From Actinomycetes bacterium (GTDB taxonomy: Bacteria; Actinomycetota; Acidimicrobiia; Acidimicrobiales; RAAP-2), in assembly GCA_021848365.1 (NCBI GenBank), contig JAJZUS010000002.1, positions 310,001 through 374,000 of the forward strand: DNA of 64,000 bases, read 5' to 3'. A program made the translations under genes and the position numbers. The notes below the pieces were generated by a model. It was not told the origin of the DNA, searched no databases, and saw only the letters and a program-made list of their open reading frames with translations. Of this stretch, positions 23,884-32,421 are shown piece by piece. Within the stretch, counting starts at the first letter, position 1; the number at the start of each line of letters is the position of its first letter.

Positions 23884-25134
23884 GTGGTCGCCTTCCGTCG
23901 CATCGCTCTCGCCATCGCCCTGGTGGGGGCGAGCGCCACTATTGCGACCCCGTCGATCGCTCTGTCGAGTGGTCGTTCGGTTCCGTGGGCGTCCCTCGGC
24001 CGCATCCGACCCCTGCTCGTCCAGCCTTCCGGTTGGGGGAGTCCGATCGCCGCCCAGCCCAGGAGCGCCACCGCCGGGTGGTGCACCGCGAAGGGCGTGG
24101 ACATCGCCTCGGGCGCGGGTCGACCCACTCTCGTCTCGGACCGGTCGGTAGGGCCGATGCTGAGGAGCTCCCACCTGGCGCTCTCGTCCTCGCCCGGGAG
24201 TACGACGGCGGTCGTCGCGTGCGAGGACGTCGCGCTAGACCCGAGTCACCCAACGACCATCTACGCCGCGTTCCAGGCGGCTCACGGTGGGTTGATACCG
24301 CCTTCCTACGCGGTGGCCCTGGTGACGACAAACATGGGCAGGAGTTGGCGGTTCGTGCCCCCGCCGAAGGGCTACACGCTGACGGATTTCGCCGGATTCG
24401 TCGAGCGTCCCCGCGGCGTTGAGATGCTCTACTCAGCGAGGTACTTCTTCCCGCCGAAGCCCGGACAATCGGCGGCCTTCGTCACCGTGACGTCGTCGAG
24501 GGGTGGGCGCTCCTGGACCGACGCGGGCCTGACCTGTCCGGCTGGTGCGCCCTGCGTGATCTTTGGCCCCGAGGCTCCCCAGGGTGCGTGCGGGATGTCG
24601 GAGTGGACGCAGTCCGTACTCGTCGGTGCGGTCGATGTCGCCGGAGGGCCGACCCGGTGGCGCGCGGCCGGTCCCGTCAACTCGATCAGCGAATGCGGTA
24701 GCCAGCAACTCATCGACACGGCGTCCGGCGACGAATTCCTCGTCGATCGCAGCCGATCCACCGCCCTGCTCTTCACCCACGACGGTGTTCACTGGACGCC
24801 GGTGTCTCTCCCGAAGATTGGTGGGGCACCGGTCGGAGGGAGATTCGCTCCGTTCGGAGAGATCATGACTCTCGCGGCGAACGGTTCCCTCGTGGCGGTC
24901 TCGGGCACGCCCCTCGCGACGACGGAGCACCTGGACATGCTGAAAGCGGGAGCCTCGGCATGGTGTACCACAAGTGCCGTCCTGCCCTCGGCGACGCGAC
25001 AGGATCCCGTGACGGCCCTTCAGTCGAGCGAGTCGGCGCTGGTGGTGTCGTTCTTCGCGCCGATGTCGATGGACGGCAGGACGAGGGATATGGGTGTAGC
25101 CCTTCCGCTCTCTTCACTGCGCTGTCGAACGTGA
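23884..25134 (+). CDS. Secreted protein with Asp-box-like (sialidase/BNR) repeats
   Basis: I do not recognise a named family for this 416-residue protein. A Sec signal peptide spans about 1-27 (hydrophobic core LALAIALVGASATIA-type, Ala-rich end). At least three Asp-box-like turns are visible: TTNMGRSW (148-155), TSSRGGRSW (203-211) and THDGVHW (298-304), suggesting a beta-propeller of the sialidase/BNR type. Several Cys residues could form disulfides. Codon use is less GC-biased than in its neighbours, and it lies just before a tRNA gene, so recent acquisition is possible. The start is GTG and the ribosome-binding site is weak. Confidence 0.65.
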   Translation: MVAFRRIALAIALVGASATIATPSIALSSGRSVPWASLGRIRPLLVQPSGWGSPIAAQPRSATAGWCTAKGVDIASGAGRPTLVSDRSVGPMLRSSHLALSSSPGSTTAVVACEDVALDPSHPTTIYAAFQAAHGGLIPPSYAVALVTTNMGRSWRFVPPPKGYTLTDFAGFVERPRGVEMLYSARYFFPPKPGQSAAFVTVTSSRGGRSWTDAGLTCPAGAPCVIFGPEAPQGACGMSEWTQSVLVGAVDVAGGPTRWRAAGPVNSISECGSQQLIDTASGDEFLVDRSRSTALLFTHDGVHWTPVSLPKIGGAPVGGRFAPFGEIMTLAANGSLVAVSGTPLATTEHLDMLKAGASAWCTTSAVLPSATRQDPVTALQSSESALVVSFFAPMSMDGRTRDMGVALPLSSLRCRT

Positions 25135-25291
25135 CGTGTGCCGGGGCGACCGACCGACCCGATTTCCCGTCTACGACGTGGACCAGCGTTTGACAACCGG
25201 ATCCCCGCGAGATTGAGAGAGCCGCAAATAGCCTCGGCTAACCTGGGTGGTCCGGGGGTCGAGCAATTCTCCATGCATTTCGCCATCCGCC

Positions 25292-25367
25292 GGGCCGCTA
25301 GCTCATCGGGTAGAGCAGGAGACTTTTAATCTCAAGGTGCCGGGATCGAGACCCGGGCGGCCCACCA
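25292..25367 (+). tRNA. tRNA-Lys (anticodon TTT)
   Basis: The 76-nt gene folds as a full cloverleaf with encoded CCA: acceptor GGGCCGC/GCGGCCC, D arm GCTC/GAGC, anticodon loop CTTTTAA with TTT at 25325-25327, and T arm CCGGG/CCCGG. Two departures are noted: the first anticodon-stem pair is a G-A mismatch, and the T loop reads ATCGAGA, so the normally invariant T54 is A. It precedes an amino-acid permease gene. Confidence 0.9.
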
Positions 25368-25525
25368 CTCGAACGTGAACGAGGTCGCAGCGAGACGTTC
25401 TCGGGGGGTCGAGGAAGCCCCGCGGCGCGGCGACTCCGATCGCCACCAGGACATCGCCGTGAACCCGCCCGGACCGTGGTAGGTTTCCTCAGTTTTTCCT
25501 TGGTTACCACCGCGAGGGAGTGGGT

Positions 25526-26989
25526 ATGGCAGACGTCGCACGACAGGGGGGCGAGCGGGAGCACTCGCTCCGGTCGGGGGCCCTCGGGCTCTTCGACTCG
25601 GCGGTCATGGGGGTCGCCGGCTCGGCTCCCGCGTACTCGATCGCCGCGACGACGACCGCCCTCTTCGGGGCCGTCCTCTACGGCGGCGCCGCGGCCCTCC
25701 TCTACTGCGGCATCTTCATGTTCGGGATCGTCTTCGCGTTCAACTACCTGAACAAGACCGACCAGCACGCCGGCGCCGCCTACTCCTGGGTACGCCGAGC
25801 CCTCCACCCGATCCTCGGCTACCTCTCGGGCTGGGCCCTCGTGGTCTCGGCCCTGATCTTCATGGTGATCGCGACCTTCCCCGCGGGCTCGTCGGTGATC
25901 AGCCTCTTCTCGACCCGACTGGCCTCGAACACGACACTGGTCACGATCTTCGGGGCCGTCTTCTTCCTCCTCATGATCGGCGCCGTCGCGGCGGGCGTCA
26001 CCGTCACCGTGAAGGTGCAGATCATCATGTCGAGCATCGAGGTGACGCTGCTGCTGCTCTTCGCCCTCCTCGCGATCTTCCACGCCCACCACGCCGTCCA
26101 CTTCTCGTGGCACTGGTTCGCCCCCTCGATCTTCAACGCCAAGGGATCGTCGGGATTCGTCGCCGGAGCCCTCCTCGCCGCCTTCTACTACTGGGGCTGG
26201 GACGTCACCGCCAACCTCTCGGAGGAGACGAAGGAGTCCCATAAGACCTCCGGCGCCGGCGGCCTCATCGGGGCCTTCGTCGTCTTCTGCCTCTACGAGG
26301 TCTTCACCATCGCGTCGGCCACGGTCCTGACGCCCGCCCAGTTGAACAACCCCAACAACGCCGCCGACATCCTCCAGGTCCTCGGTCAGTCAGTCTGGCG
26401 CGGGACCGGCGGCAAGCTGATCGTGGTGGCGGTCCTCCTCTCCACCGTCGCGACCCTCGAGACCACCATCATCCAGGTGACGCGCACCCTCTACACGATG
26501 GGCCGGGATCGCACGCTCCCGGCGTCACTCGGCCGCACGCACGCCACTCGCCAGACCCCGGTGGTGGCGACCGTCGCGGTGGCCGCCATCTCGCTGCTGC
26601 TCTTCGTCGCCAGCCAGTACATCGGCTCGGTCTCCAGCATCCTGACCGACGGCTACAACGCGATCGGTCTGCAGATCGCCATCTACTACAGCCTCGCCGG
26701 CTTCTCCGTGGTGATCCTCTACCGGCGCCAGATCTTCCGCTCGGCGAAGAACTTCGTCTTCATGGGACTCTGGCCGCTGGCTGGCGCCATCTTCATGGCG
26801 TGGATCTTCACCAAGGTCATCCCCGGTCTCAACGGAACGACCCTCGTGGTGGGGCTCGGTGCCATGGCCATCGGCCTCCTCCCCATGGTCTGGTACTGGG
26901 TGAAGGGCGCGCCGTACTTCAAGATGCCGGCCCCCGGCGACCGCCACGCGGCCGACCTCGAGGTCGCGGAGTTCGAGCAGAACCTCTAG
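25526..26989 (+). CDS. APC superfamily amino-acid permease
   Basis: This 487-residue protein has about 12 transmembrane helices beginning at residue 20. The segment MGVAGSAPAYSIAAT in TM1 is the typical unwound glycine-rich substrate site of APC transporters, and FYYWGWDVTANLSEETKE matches the conserved TM6-loop region. It probably imports amino acids or polyamines. ATG 25526 is chosen because the GAGGGAG ribosome-binding site (25514-25520) fits it; the GTG at 25520 lies inside that site. The methyltransferase follows after 26 bp. Confidence 0.87.
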   Translation: MADVARQGGEREHSLRSGALGLFDSAVMGVAGSAPAYSIAATTTALFGAVLYGGAAALLYCGIFMFGIVFAFNYLNKTDQHAGAAYSWVRRALHPILGYLSGWALVVSALIFMVIATFPAGSSVISLFSTRLASNTTLVTIFGAVFFLLMIGAVAAGVTVTVKVQIIMSSIEVTLLLLFALLAIFHAHHAVHFSWHWFAPSIFNAKGSSGFVAGALLAAFYYWGWDVTANLSEETKESHKTSGAGGLIGAFVVFCLYEVFTIASATVLTPAQLNNPNNAADILQVLGQSVWRGTGGKLIVVAVLLSTVATLETTIIQVTRTLYTMGRDRTLPASLGRTHATRQTPVVATVAVAAISLLLFVASQYIGSVSSILTDGYNAIGLQIAIYYSLAGFSVVILYRRQIFRSAKNFVFMGLWPLAGAIFMAWIFTKVIPGLNGTTLVVGLGAMAIGLLPMVWYWVKGAPYFKMPAPGDRHAADLEVAEFEQNL

Positions 26990-27015
26990 ACGGCTCGACC
27001 GTCCCGCGGAGAGCT

Positions 27016-27606
27016 GTGGCCGACCAGTTCCACTTCCACCCCGACCGCTACCTCGAGCTGGTGCGGGCCGAGGTGTCGGACTACGACCTCCTCCAGGACC
27101 TGATCGCCCGGGAGGCGAGCGATCCCCTCCCCGCGTCGATCCTCGACCTCGGGACGGGGACCGGCGAGACGCTCGAGCGCCTGGCCCGGCTCGCCCCCGA
27201 CGCGACCCTCACCGGCGTCGACCTCAGCCCCGAGATGCTCGAGCGGGCGCGGGCCCTGCTACCACGGGCGACGCTGCACGTGCAGGACCTCACCGCGGAG
27301 CTCCCGGCCGGCCCCGTCGACGTCGTGGTGAGCGCCCTCGCGGTGCACCACCTCACCGACGACGAGAAGGGCGACCTCCTGACCCGCGTCGCCGCCCGGC
27401 TCGCCCCGGGGGGGTGCTTCGTCCTCGGTGACGTCATCGTGCCCGACGACCCGCGCGAGGCCGTCATCCCCCTCGACGACGGCTACGACCGACCCTGCTC
27501 CCTCGCGACCACGTTGGAACTCCTGACGCGCGCCGGCTTCGTCGACGTGCGCGTCGTCTGGACCCGGCGCGACCTCGCGGTCGTTCGCGCGTCGACTCGC
27601 CCGTAG
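27016..27606 (+). CDS. Class I SAM-dependent methyltransferase
   Basis: This 196-residue Rossmann-fold enzyme has motif I ILDLGTGTGETLERL (about 37-51), motif II acidic residue in LTGVDLSPEMLERAR, and post-motifs VVVSALAVHHLTDDEK. The substrate is not predictable; the family covers small-molecule methylation. The GTG start is preceded by a purine-rich GCGGAGAG. It is probably co-transcribed with the permease and converges on the GH130 gene. Confidence 0.82.
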   Translation: MADQFHFHPDRYLELVRAEVSDYDLLQDLIAREASDPLPASILDLGTGTGETLERLARLAPDATLTGVDLSPEMLERARALLPRATLHVQDLTAELPAGPVDVVVSALAVHHLTDDEKGDLLTRVAARLAPGGCFVLGDVIVPDDPREAVIPLDDGYDRPCSLATTLELLTRAGFVDVRVVWTRRDLAVVRASTRP

Positions 27607-27617
27607 GCGGCGTCGCG

Positions 27618-28604
27618 TCAGAGCGGCCAGCGACCGAGCGCCCCCATGCCGGCCTCCGACTCCGTGTGCACCGGGTGGCGACTCACGTGGTCGAGGAGCT
27701 CGGCGAGGCTGGCCTCGGCGACGCAGACCGTGCTGTCCGCCGCCCCGTAGTACAGGTGGATCGTGTCGCCGTCGTCACGCAGGACCCACCCGCAGGGGAA
27801 GATGACGTCGTCCACGTCGCCGCTGCGCTCGTAGGGGGTGGACGGCCCGAGGATCCACTCGTTTCCCCGGGCGATGAGGCGACGAGGATCCTCGGCGTCG
27901 AGCAGCGCGAGGCCCAGTCGGTAGATGGCGCCGGCGGCCGTCACGCGCACCCCGTGGTAGCAGATCAGCCAACCGGCCTCGGTGAGCAGGGGCGGTGGGC
28001 CGATCCCGACCTTGTTGGCGTCCCACCAGCCGCCGCGGCGCGCGGGCAGCAGGATTCGTGAGCTGCCCCAGTGGCGCAGGTCGGGGCTGAAGGAGAGCCA
28101 GACGTGGGCGCCGAGACCCCGCGACGTCGGTGAGGGGCGGTGGATGAGGGCCCAGCGCCCGTCGAAGAGGGTCGGGAAGATCGTGGCGTCCTTGTCGTCG
28201 GGCGTCATCAGCACCCCGCGGCGGACCCAGGTGATGAAGTCCTTCGTCGTCGCGAGCAGGACGAGGGGCCCGGCCGGGGAGTAGCCCACGTAGACGACGA
28301 AGTACTCGTCCCCGATCTTCGTGATCCGCGGGTCCTCGATCCCCCAGTGCTCCTCGAAGGAGTCGAGCTCGGGCTCGAGCCCGCGGACCGGGTCGATGCG
28401 CCAGTCGGTGAGGCCGTCCGCGCTGAGCGCGACGGCGAAGGACGAGAGCCCGGAGCGGTGCTCGACGCGGATGAGGAGGAGGGTCTCGCCCTCGAAGACG
28501 GTGGCTCCGGGGTTGAAGACCGCGTTCACCGTCACCGGCAGGTCGCGAGCGGTGATGATGGGGTTGCCCTCGAAGCGGTGCAGCAGTTCGCCGTCGATCG
28601 TCAT
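27618..28604 (-). CDS. GH130 family glycoside phosphorylase/hydrolase
   Basis: This 328-residue five-bladed propeller protein matches the GH130 family of beta-mannoside phosphorylases and beta-1,2-mannosidases: NPIITARD at the start, VFNPGATVFEGETLLLIRVE, the catalytic-region GIEDPRITKIGDEYFVVY, DATIFPTLFDGRWALIHRP and WWDANKVGIGPPPL. Whether it is a phosphorylase or hydrolase depends on phosphate-site residues that I cannot settle by eye. A strong AAGGAGGAG ribosome-binding site precedes the ATG, which also overlaps the upstream gene stop by 4 bases. Last gene of a three-gene glycan operon. Confidence 0.85.
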   Translation of the reverse strand: MTIDGELLHRFEGNPIITARDLPVTVNAVFNPGATVFEGETLLLIRVEHRSGLSSFAVALSADGLTDWRIDPVRGLEPELDSFEEHWGIEDPRITKIGDEYFVVYVGYSPAGPLVLLATTKDFITWVRRGVLMTPDDKDATIFPTLFDGRWALIHRPSPTSRGLGAHVWLSFSPDLRHWGSSRILLPARRGGWWDANKVGIGPPPLLTEAGWLICYHGVRVTAAGAIYRLGLALLDAEDPRRLIARGNEWILGPSTPYERSGDVDDVIFPCGWVLRDDGDTIHLYYGAADSTVCVAEASLAELLDHVSRHPVHTESEAGMGALGRWPL

Positions 28605-29623
28605 GCGACTCCTCCTTCCACGGGTACGCGCGGCTCCGCACGACCCGACACCTGGGCGTCGCGCCAGCACGTGGCGACGAAGGCCAGCGTGGACTCGGCG
28701 CCCTGATTGCGATTGACGCCGTCGCGGCGCAGACCATCGAATCCCGCCCCGGTCACGACGTCGCCCACCGTGATCCCCGCGTCGTTGCGGCCCGCGAACC
28801 AGGCCCGGGCCCTCCGTACGGTCGCCGCCCAGTGGGGATCGCCGGTGAGGAACCACGCCCGGGTCGCCGCGTCGGCCGTGGCCCCGGCTTCGATGGGCTG
28901 TTGATCGAAGGCGGGGCCGTGCTCGAGCGGACCGCGACCGGCGGTCGGGACGAAGCTGAAATGATCACCCCGCGTCTCCTCGGCGACGAGCCACGCGAGC
29001 AGGCGAAGGGCCCGCTCCACCCCGCCGGTGTCGCCGCGGGCGTGGGCCAGGGCGAGCAGGGCCTCCGGGAGGAGGGCGTTCGCGTAGGTGAGGCGCGGCT
29101 CGGGCCACGGCCATCGTGTGTCGGGGCCGGCGTCGGGGAGGCCGGACGCCCCGTCGTCGAGCAGGCGCCGCCCGATCGGGTCCGTCGGATCGTTCTCGAG
29201 GAGCGTCACCGCCGCGAGGACGACGTGGGCGCTGGAGCGAGCGAAGGGTGAGGAGAAGGAGCCCACCGACTCGAGGAGGGCCCGCGAGCGACGTCGGACG
29301 TCGGGCCAGGACGCGCGGGTGCCCCCCGCGAGGCCCTGGAGCGCGCGCCCGGTGGCGTCGTCGCTCGGCGGGTCGTCGGTCCACGTGTCGCCGATGCGGC
29401 GCAGGTGGAAGACCTCGGCCTCCGAGCGCGCCTGCTCCAAGAAGCCGAGCGCGGCGAGGGCGAGGCGTCGGGTGGCGAGGTTCGGGGGGAGCGCCGCGGC
29501 GAGTCCGAGCAGCCGTCCGTTGTCGTCGGTGCAGGAGCCGGAGCGTAGGGCCGGGCGGGCCCCGTCGGCGTGCTCCACGATGCCCCGGGCGTCGGTGAGC
29601 CGGGCGAGGTGGTCGAGGATCAT
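28601..29623 (-). CDS. Predicted (alpha/alpha)-barrel protein of a GT4-GH130 operon
   Basis: This 340-residue soluble protein is almost entirely helical and looks like an (alpha/alpha)6 toroid. Motifs DDNGRLLGLA near the N-terminus, FHLRRIGDTWTDDPPSDDATGRAL and a late DGVNRNQGAESTLA recall a conserved protein that accompanies GT4 glycosyltransferases and GH130 enzymes in many bacteria, but I cannot name a reaction. The acidic/His positions could be glycosidase-like. It overlaps both neighbours by 4 bases (ATGA), so its product is likely made in fixed ratio with them. Confidence 0.7.
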   Translation of the reverse strand: MILDHLARLTDARGIVEHADGARPALRSGSCTDDNGRLLGLAAALPPNLATRRLALAALGFLEQARSEAEVFHLRRIGDTWTDDPPSDDATGRALQGLAGGTRASWPDVRRRSRALLESVGSFSSPFARSSAHVVLAAVTLLENDPTDPIGRRLLDDGASGLPDAGPDTRWPWPEPRLTYANALLPEALLALAHARGDTGGVERALRLLAWLVAEETRGDHFSFVPTAGRGPLEHGPAFDQQPIEAGATADAATRAWFLTGDPHWAATVRRARAWFAGRNDAGITVGDVVTGAGFDGLRRDGVNRNQGAESTLAFVATCWRDAQVSGRAEPRVPVEGGVA

Positions 29624-30837
29624 CGCCGCTCCCCCTCGCGGCGACGGGCCGTCGCCGCGACGGCCGCGAGGTGGCGAGCGAACTGCTCGCCGACGCGGGG
29701 CCAGACGAGGGTCTCCCCCACGTCGCGGGCCGCGCTCGAGAGCGACCCGGCGACGCCCGGCGTGCGCAGGACGCGACGGAGGGCCGCGCTCATGGCGTCG
29801 ACGTCGCCGTGGGGGACGAGGATGCCGGCGCCACTCGAGAGCAGCTCGATGGCGTGAGGGAAGCGCGTGGCGACGACCGGACGGGCCGACGCCAGCGCCT
29901 CGACGAGGACTCCGGAGCAGACCTGGTCGCGCGACTCGTAGGGCAGGAGGACGACGTCGGCCGAGCGGACGAGCGCGTTGAGCGACGCGCGGTCCCGGTA
30001 CTGGTCGTCGAAGCGGACCCGGTCCGCGATCCCGAGACGGGCCGCCCGGTCGACGAGCGACTGGCGGTAGTCGTCGCCGTGGGCGCGCACGTGGGGGTGG
30101 GTGTGACCGGCGATCACGTAGGTCACGGGGGGCCAGAGGTCCCCGAGTCGCGACACCGCCTCGATGGCCGACTCGAGCCCCTTGCCCGGGCCGAGCAGCC
30201 CCCAGGTGAGGATGGTGCCACCGGTCCGCCGCTCACCCGGGGAGGCCGCGAAGTTGTCGGCGGCGCCGTGGGGAATCAGCGCGGAGCGCGGCGCCCAGTA
30301 GGTCGCGCGCAGGCGGTTGAGGGCCGAGGCGCTCGGGGTGACCGCGAGCGACGCCCGACGTAGCAGCGCCGTCATGACGCGCCGCTGGCGGCGACTCGGT
30401 GAGGTGAGGATCGTGTGGAAGACGACGACGAGTGGCACGCGCAGGCCGTCGACGAGGTCGATCACCGCGTCGCCGTCGGGTCCGTCGAAGATGCCGAACT
30501 CGTGCTGGACGACCGCCACGTCGCACTCGGCGAGGGTGCGACGGGCCCCCTCCAGCGTGCGCGGACGACCCCGCACCCACGAGCTGGCCACCTCCGCGAG
30601 GGCCGGGGTGTCCTCGTCCTCGAGGAGACGGACGACGGGCAGCTGCCACTCGGGGCGCTGCTCGGCGATCGCCGCCCGCAGGTTGCGCGTGAAGGTCGCG
30701 ATCCCGCACTCGGTCGGGGGATAGGTCCCGACCATCCCGACGCGCAGGGCCGGCGCTGCCGGGGGACGTCCCGGTGGTCGACCCCCGTCGCGCCACAACG
30801 CGGGCCCAACGTGGCTGGGGGCTACGTGGTTGGCCAT
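29620..30837 (-). CDS. GT4 family glycosyltransferase
   Basis: This 405-residue GT-B glycosyltransferase has the N-terminal GTYPPTECGIATFTRNL segment, VVQHEFGIF, VVFHTILTSPS, the hinge-region LTWGLLGPGKGLESAIEA and the donor-site LPYESRDQVCSGVLVEALAS. The C-G-I-A-T-F motif is typical of the glycosyltransferases coupled to GH130 enzymes. About 30 Pro/Gly-rich residues precede the fold. First gene of the operon; GGAGGTGG serves as ribosome-binding site. Donor and acceptor are unknown; a mannose-containing glycan is a reasonable guess from GH130. Confidence 0.85.
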   Translation of the reverse strand: MANHVAPSHVGPALWRDGGRPPGRPPAAPALRVGMVGTYPPTECGIATFTRNLRAAIAEQRPEWQLPVVRLLEDEDTPALAEVASSWVRGRPRTLEGARRTLAECDVAVVQHEFGIFDGPDGDAVIDLVDGLRVPLVVVFHTILTSPSRRQRRVMTALLRRASLAVTPSASALNRLRATYWAPRSALIPHGAADNFAASPGERRTGGTILTWGLLGPGKGLESAIEAVSRLGDLWPPVTYVIAGHTHPHVRAHGDDYRQSLVDRAARLGIADRVRFDDQYRDRASLNALVRSADVVLLPYESRDQVCSGVLVEALASARPVVATRFPHAIELLSSGAGILVPHGDVDAMSAALRRVLRTPGVAGSLSSAARDVGETLVWPRVGEQFARHLAAVAATARRREGERR

Positions 30838-31060
30838 TCACCACCTCCGCTACTGCCCTCATCCTCACGGCGCCGTCTCCGCAACGCAAAAGCGTCCGTC
30901 GGGACTCGACCCTCTGCGTCCCGGACGCGACCCACGGAATCAGGATGGATAGCGGGACGCTATGAGGACCTTCGCGAGAAGTGATGCGACCGCGCGCTCG
31001 CGGGACCGTCGGCCGGCCCGTGACGACCCCGACCTCCGCGTCCCGCGACGGCGGTGACGT
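30838..31060 (-). promoter_or_regulatory. Upstream region of the GT4-GH130 operon
   Basis: No gene is seen. Two inverted repeats stand out: ATAGCG-GGA-CGCTAT (30949-30963, perfect) and ACGC-AAAA-GCGT (30884-30895). Either could be an operator. A clear -35/-10 pair was not found. Confidence 0.4.
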
Positions 31061-31103
31061 CGCGTCCCGTCCCCCGCGCCGTCGCGGCGGGGGACGGGAC
31101 GCG
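31061..31103 (-). terminator. Strong hairpin terminator
   Basis: Perfect 17-bp arms (31061-31077 and 31087-31103) flank a 9-nt loop, beginning 6 nt downstream of the stop of the minus-strand membrane-protein gene. It is the most stable hairpin found in the window. No U tract follows. Confidence 0.6.
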
Positions 31104-31109
31104 TGACGA

Positions 31110-31898
31110 TCAGGCGCGCCGCGCCACCGTGGAACGAGCGAGGAGGACGCCCACCACGAGGCCGAACATGAGGTGCGCCGCGAAGAAGGCCCACTGGGGG
31201 ACGAAGGCCATCATCGAGTTCGTGGGGGGTAGCAGGATCCAGCGCATCACGACGTAGACGACGGCCCCGCCGACGACCCCCGCGCCGATCACGCCACCCG
31301 CTCCCCGCACGGCTCCGAGGCCGCGACGTCGCAGGGCAGCGATCACGAGGAAGAAGGCGACACCGAGGACGGCCGACATCATCATGTGCAGCATCAGGCC
31401 GACAAGGACGCGCCCTCCGCTCACCGGCATCGCCGCCATCACGGTGTCGCGGGCCCCCGGGCTCATCATCGAGAGCAAGGTGCTCACCGTCTTATTCGTC
31501 GCGTGACCCGTCATGAGCTGCCCCATCGGGGCGATCGCGCTCGCCGGCGCGTGCATCGACGCGAGCTGGGCTCCGAACTGCTGGGCCATCGCCGGGCTGA
31601 GATGACCACTCGCGATCGCGGATCCCAACTGGCTCATCGTCGAGGCCGGGAGGGCGATGCCCATGGCGCGGATCAGGGCCGGGAGCATCGTGAGCGGAGG
31701 GGTGACCGTGGTGACGACGGCCGGGATGCCGAGGTTGACCGGGCTCCAGAAGCCCTGCCCCGCGACGCCCATCACGATCATCATGATCATGGCCAGCACC
31801 ACTCCCCCGAGGAGGCCCGCGCCCGCGCCCCGCACCGCCCATCGGCCCATCCCGCTGCTCTCGTACGCGACCTCGTCGCGCGGGACCGTCGTCGTCAT
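31110..31898 (-). CDS. Methionine-rich multi-pass membrane protein, unknown
   Basis: I do not recognise this 262-residue protein. About four to five transmembrane segments are visible: near 26-47 (VVLAMIMMIVMGVAG), 55-78, 165-190 (GLMLHMMMSAVLGVAFFLVIAAL), 199-218 and 233-253. Met is frequent in and around the helices, and a soluble loop at about 85-160 is rich in Ala, Ser, Met and His. No enzymatic motif was seen. The gene stands alone and is bracketed by two strong perfect hairpins. ATG 31898 has GAGAGGGG as ribosome-binding site, partly inside the upstream hairpin arm. Confidence 0.65.
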   Translation of the reverse strand: MTTTVPRDEVAYESSGMGRWAVRGAGAGLLGGVVLAMIMMIVMGVAGQGFWSPVNLGIPAVVTTVTPPLTMLPALIRAMGIALPASTMSQLGSAIASGHLSPAMAQQFGAQLASMHAPASAIAPMGQLMTGHATNKTVSTLLSMMSPGARDTVMAAMPVSGGRVLVGLMLHMMMSAVLGVAFFLVIAALRRRGLGAVRGAGGVIGAGVVGGAVVYVVMRWILLPPTNSMMAFVPQWAFFAAHLMFGLVVGVLLARSTVARRA

Positions 31899-31910
31899 GG
31901 GGCATCCCCT

Positions 31911-31944
31911 CTCGTCACGCGCGGACCAGCCCGCGCGTGACGAG
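31911..31944 (-). terminator. Perfect hairpin between two membrane-protein genes
   Basis: Arms of 14 bp (31911-31924 and 31931-31944) with a 6-nt loop ACCAGC. It lies 45 nt past the stop of the gene at 31990 and its last arm touches the ribosome-binding site of the gene starting at 31898, so it may terminate the upstream unit or control translation of the downstream one. Confidence 0.5.
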
Positions 31945-31989
31945 GAAACCGAACGCGGTGCGTCTATTCCGTCACCGCGCGCCCGCGCG

Positions 31990-32421
31990 TCAGCGGGAAC
32001 TCGCCGACCCGTGGCGGCTCGGTCGATAGGCCCGCGCGGCGCGACCGAGCCAGGTGCCGCACGCGCCGAGCGCCCCACCCACGACGAGGGTCACGAGGAG
32101 CGCCACGCCGGCGACGGAGTAGCCCATCAGCGAGGAGATGTCCCGCGCGGCGCCGCCCACCGGCGCGCCGAGGGCGCGCCAGGCGAGCGGGAGGCCCCAG
32201 CCGAGCAGTCCGGCCCCGACACCGACCACCCAGGCCCGTCGCGTCCGCCGCACCGTGAACCCGACGACGACCCCGACGACGAGCGTCACCCACCACGCGC
32301 CCCACCCGAGGGCGATCCACACCACGGCCGTCGCGCCGACGAGCTCGAGGGCCGCGCGCGCCAGGTAGCGGGGGCCCCGCCCGTGGGTCACCACGGCCGT
32401 CCGGGGTGCGTGGACGGTCAC
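31990..32421 (-). CDS. Hypothetical small membrane protein
   Basis: I do not recognise this 143-residue protein. Four hydrophobic segments are visible at about 24-40, 42-57, 65-83 and 100-125, separated by short basic loops (VRRTRRAW), with an Arg/Ser-rich tail. The GTG start overlaps the stop of the penicillin-acylase-family gene by 4 bases (GTGA), so the two are translated together and may act together at the membrane. Confidence 0.6.
   Translation of the reverse strand: MTVHAPRTAVVTHGRGPRYLARAALELVGATAVVWIALGWGAWWVTLVVGVVVGFTVRRTRRAWVVGVGAGLLGWGLPLAWRALGAPVGGAARDISSLMGYSVAGVALLVTLVVGGALGACGTWLGRAARAYRPSRHGSASSR

Noticed and set aside
25190-25195. TTGACA as -35 box of the tRNA-Lys gene
   Set aside because: It is about 100 bp upstream of the tRNA and lacks a -10-like hexamer at 16-18 bp; probably chance.
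25298-26242. Minus-strand 314-codon frame across the tRNA and permease
   Set aside because: It crosses the tRNA gene and is antisense to a clear permease; composition is typical of a shadow.
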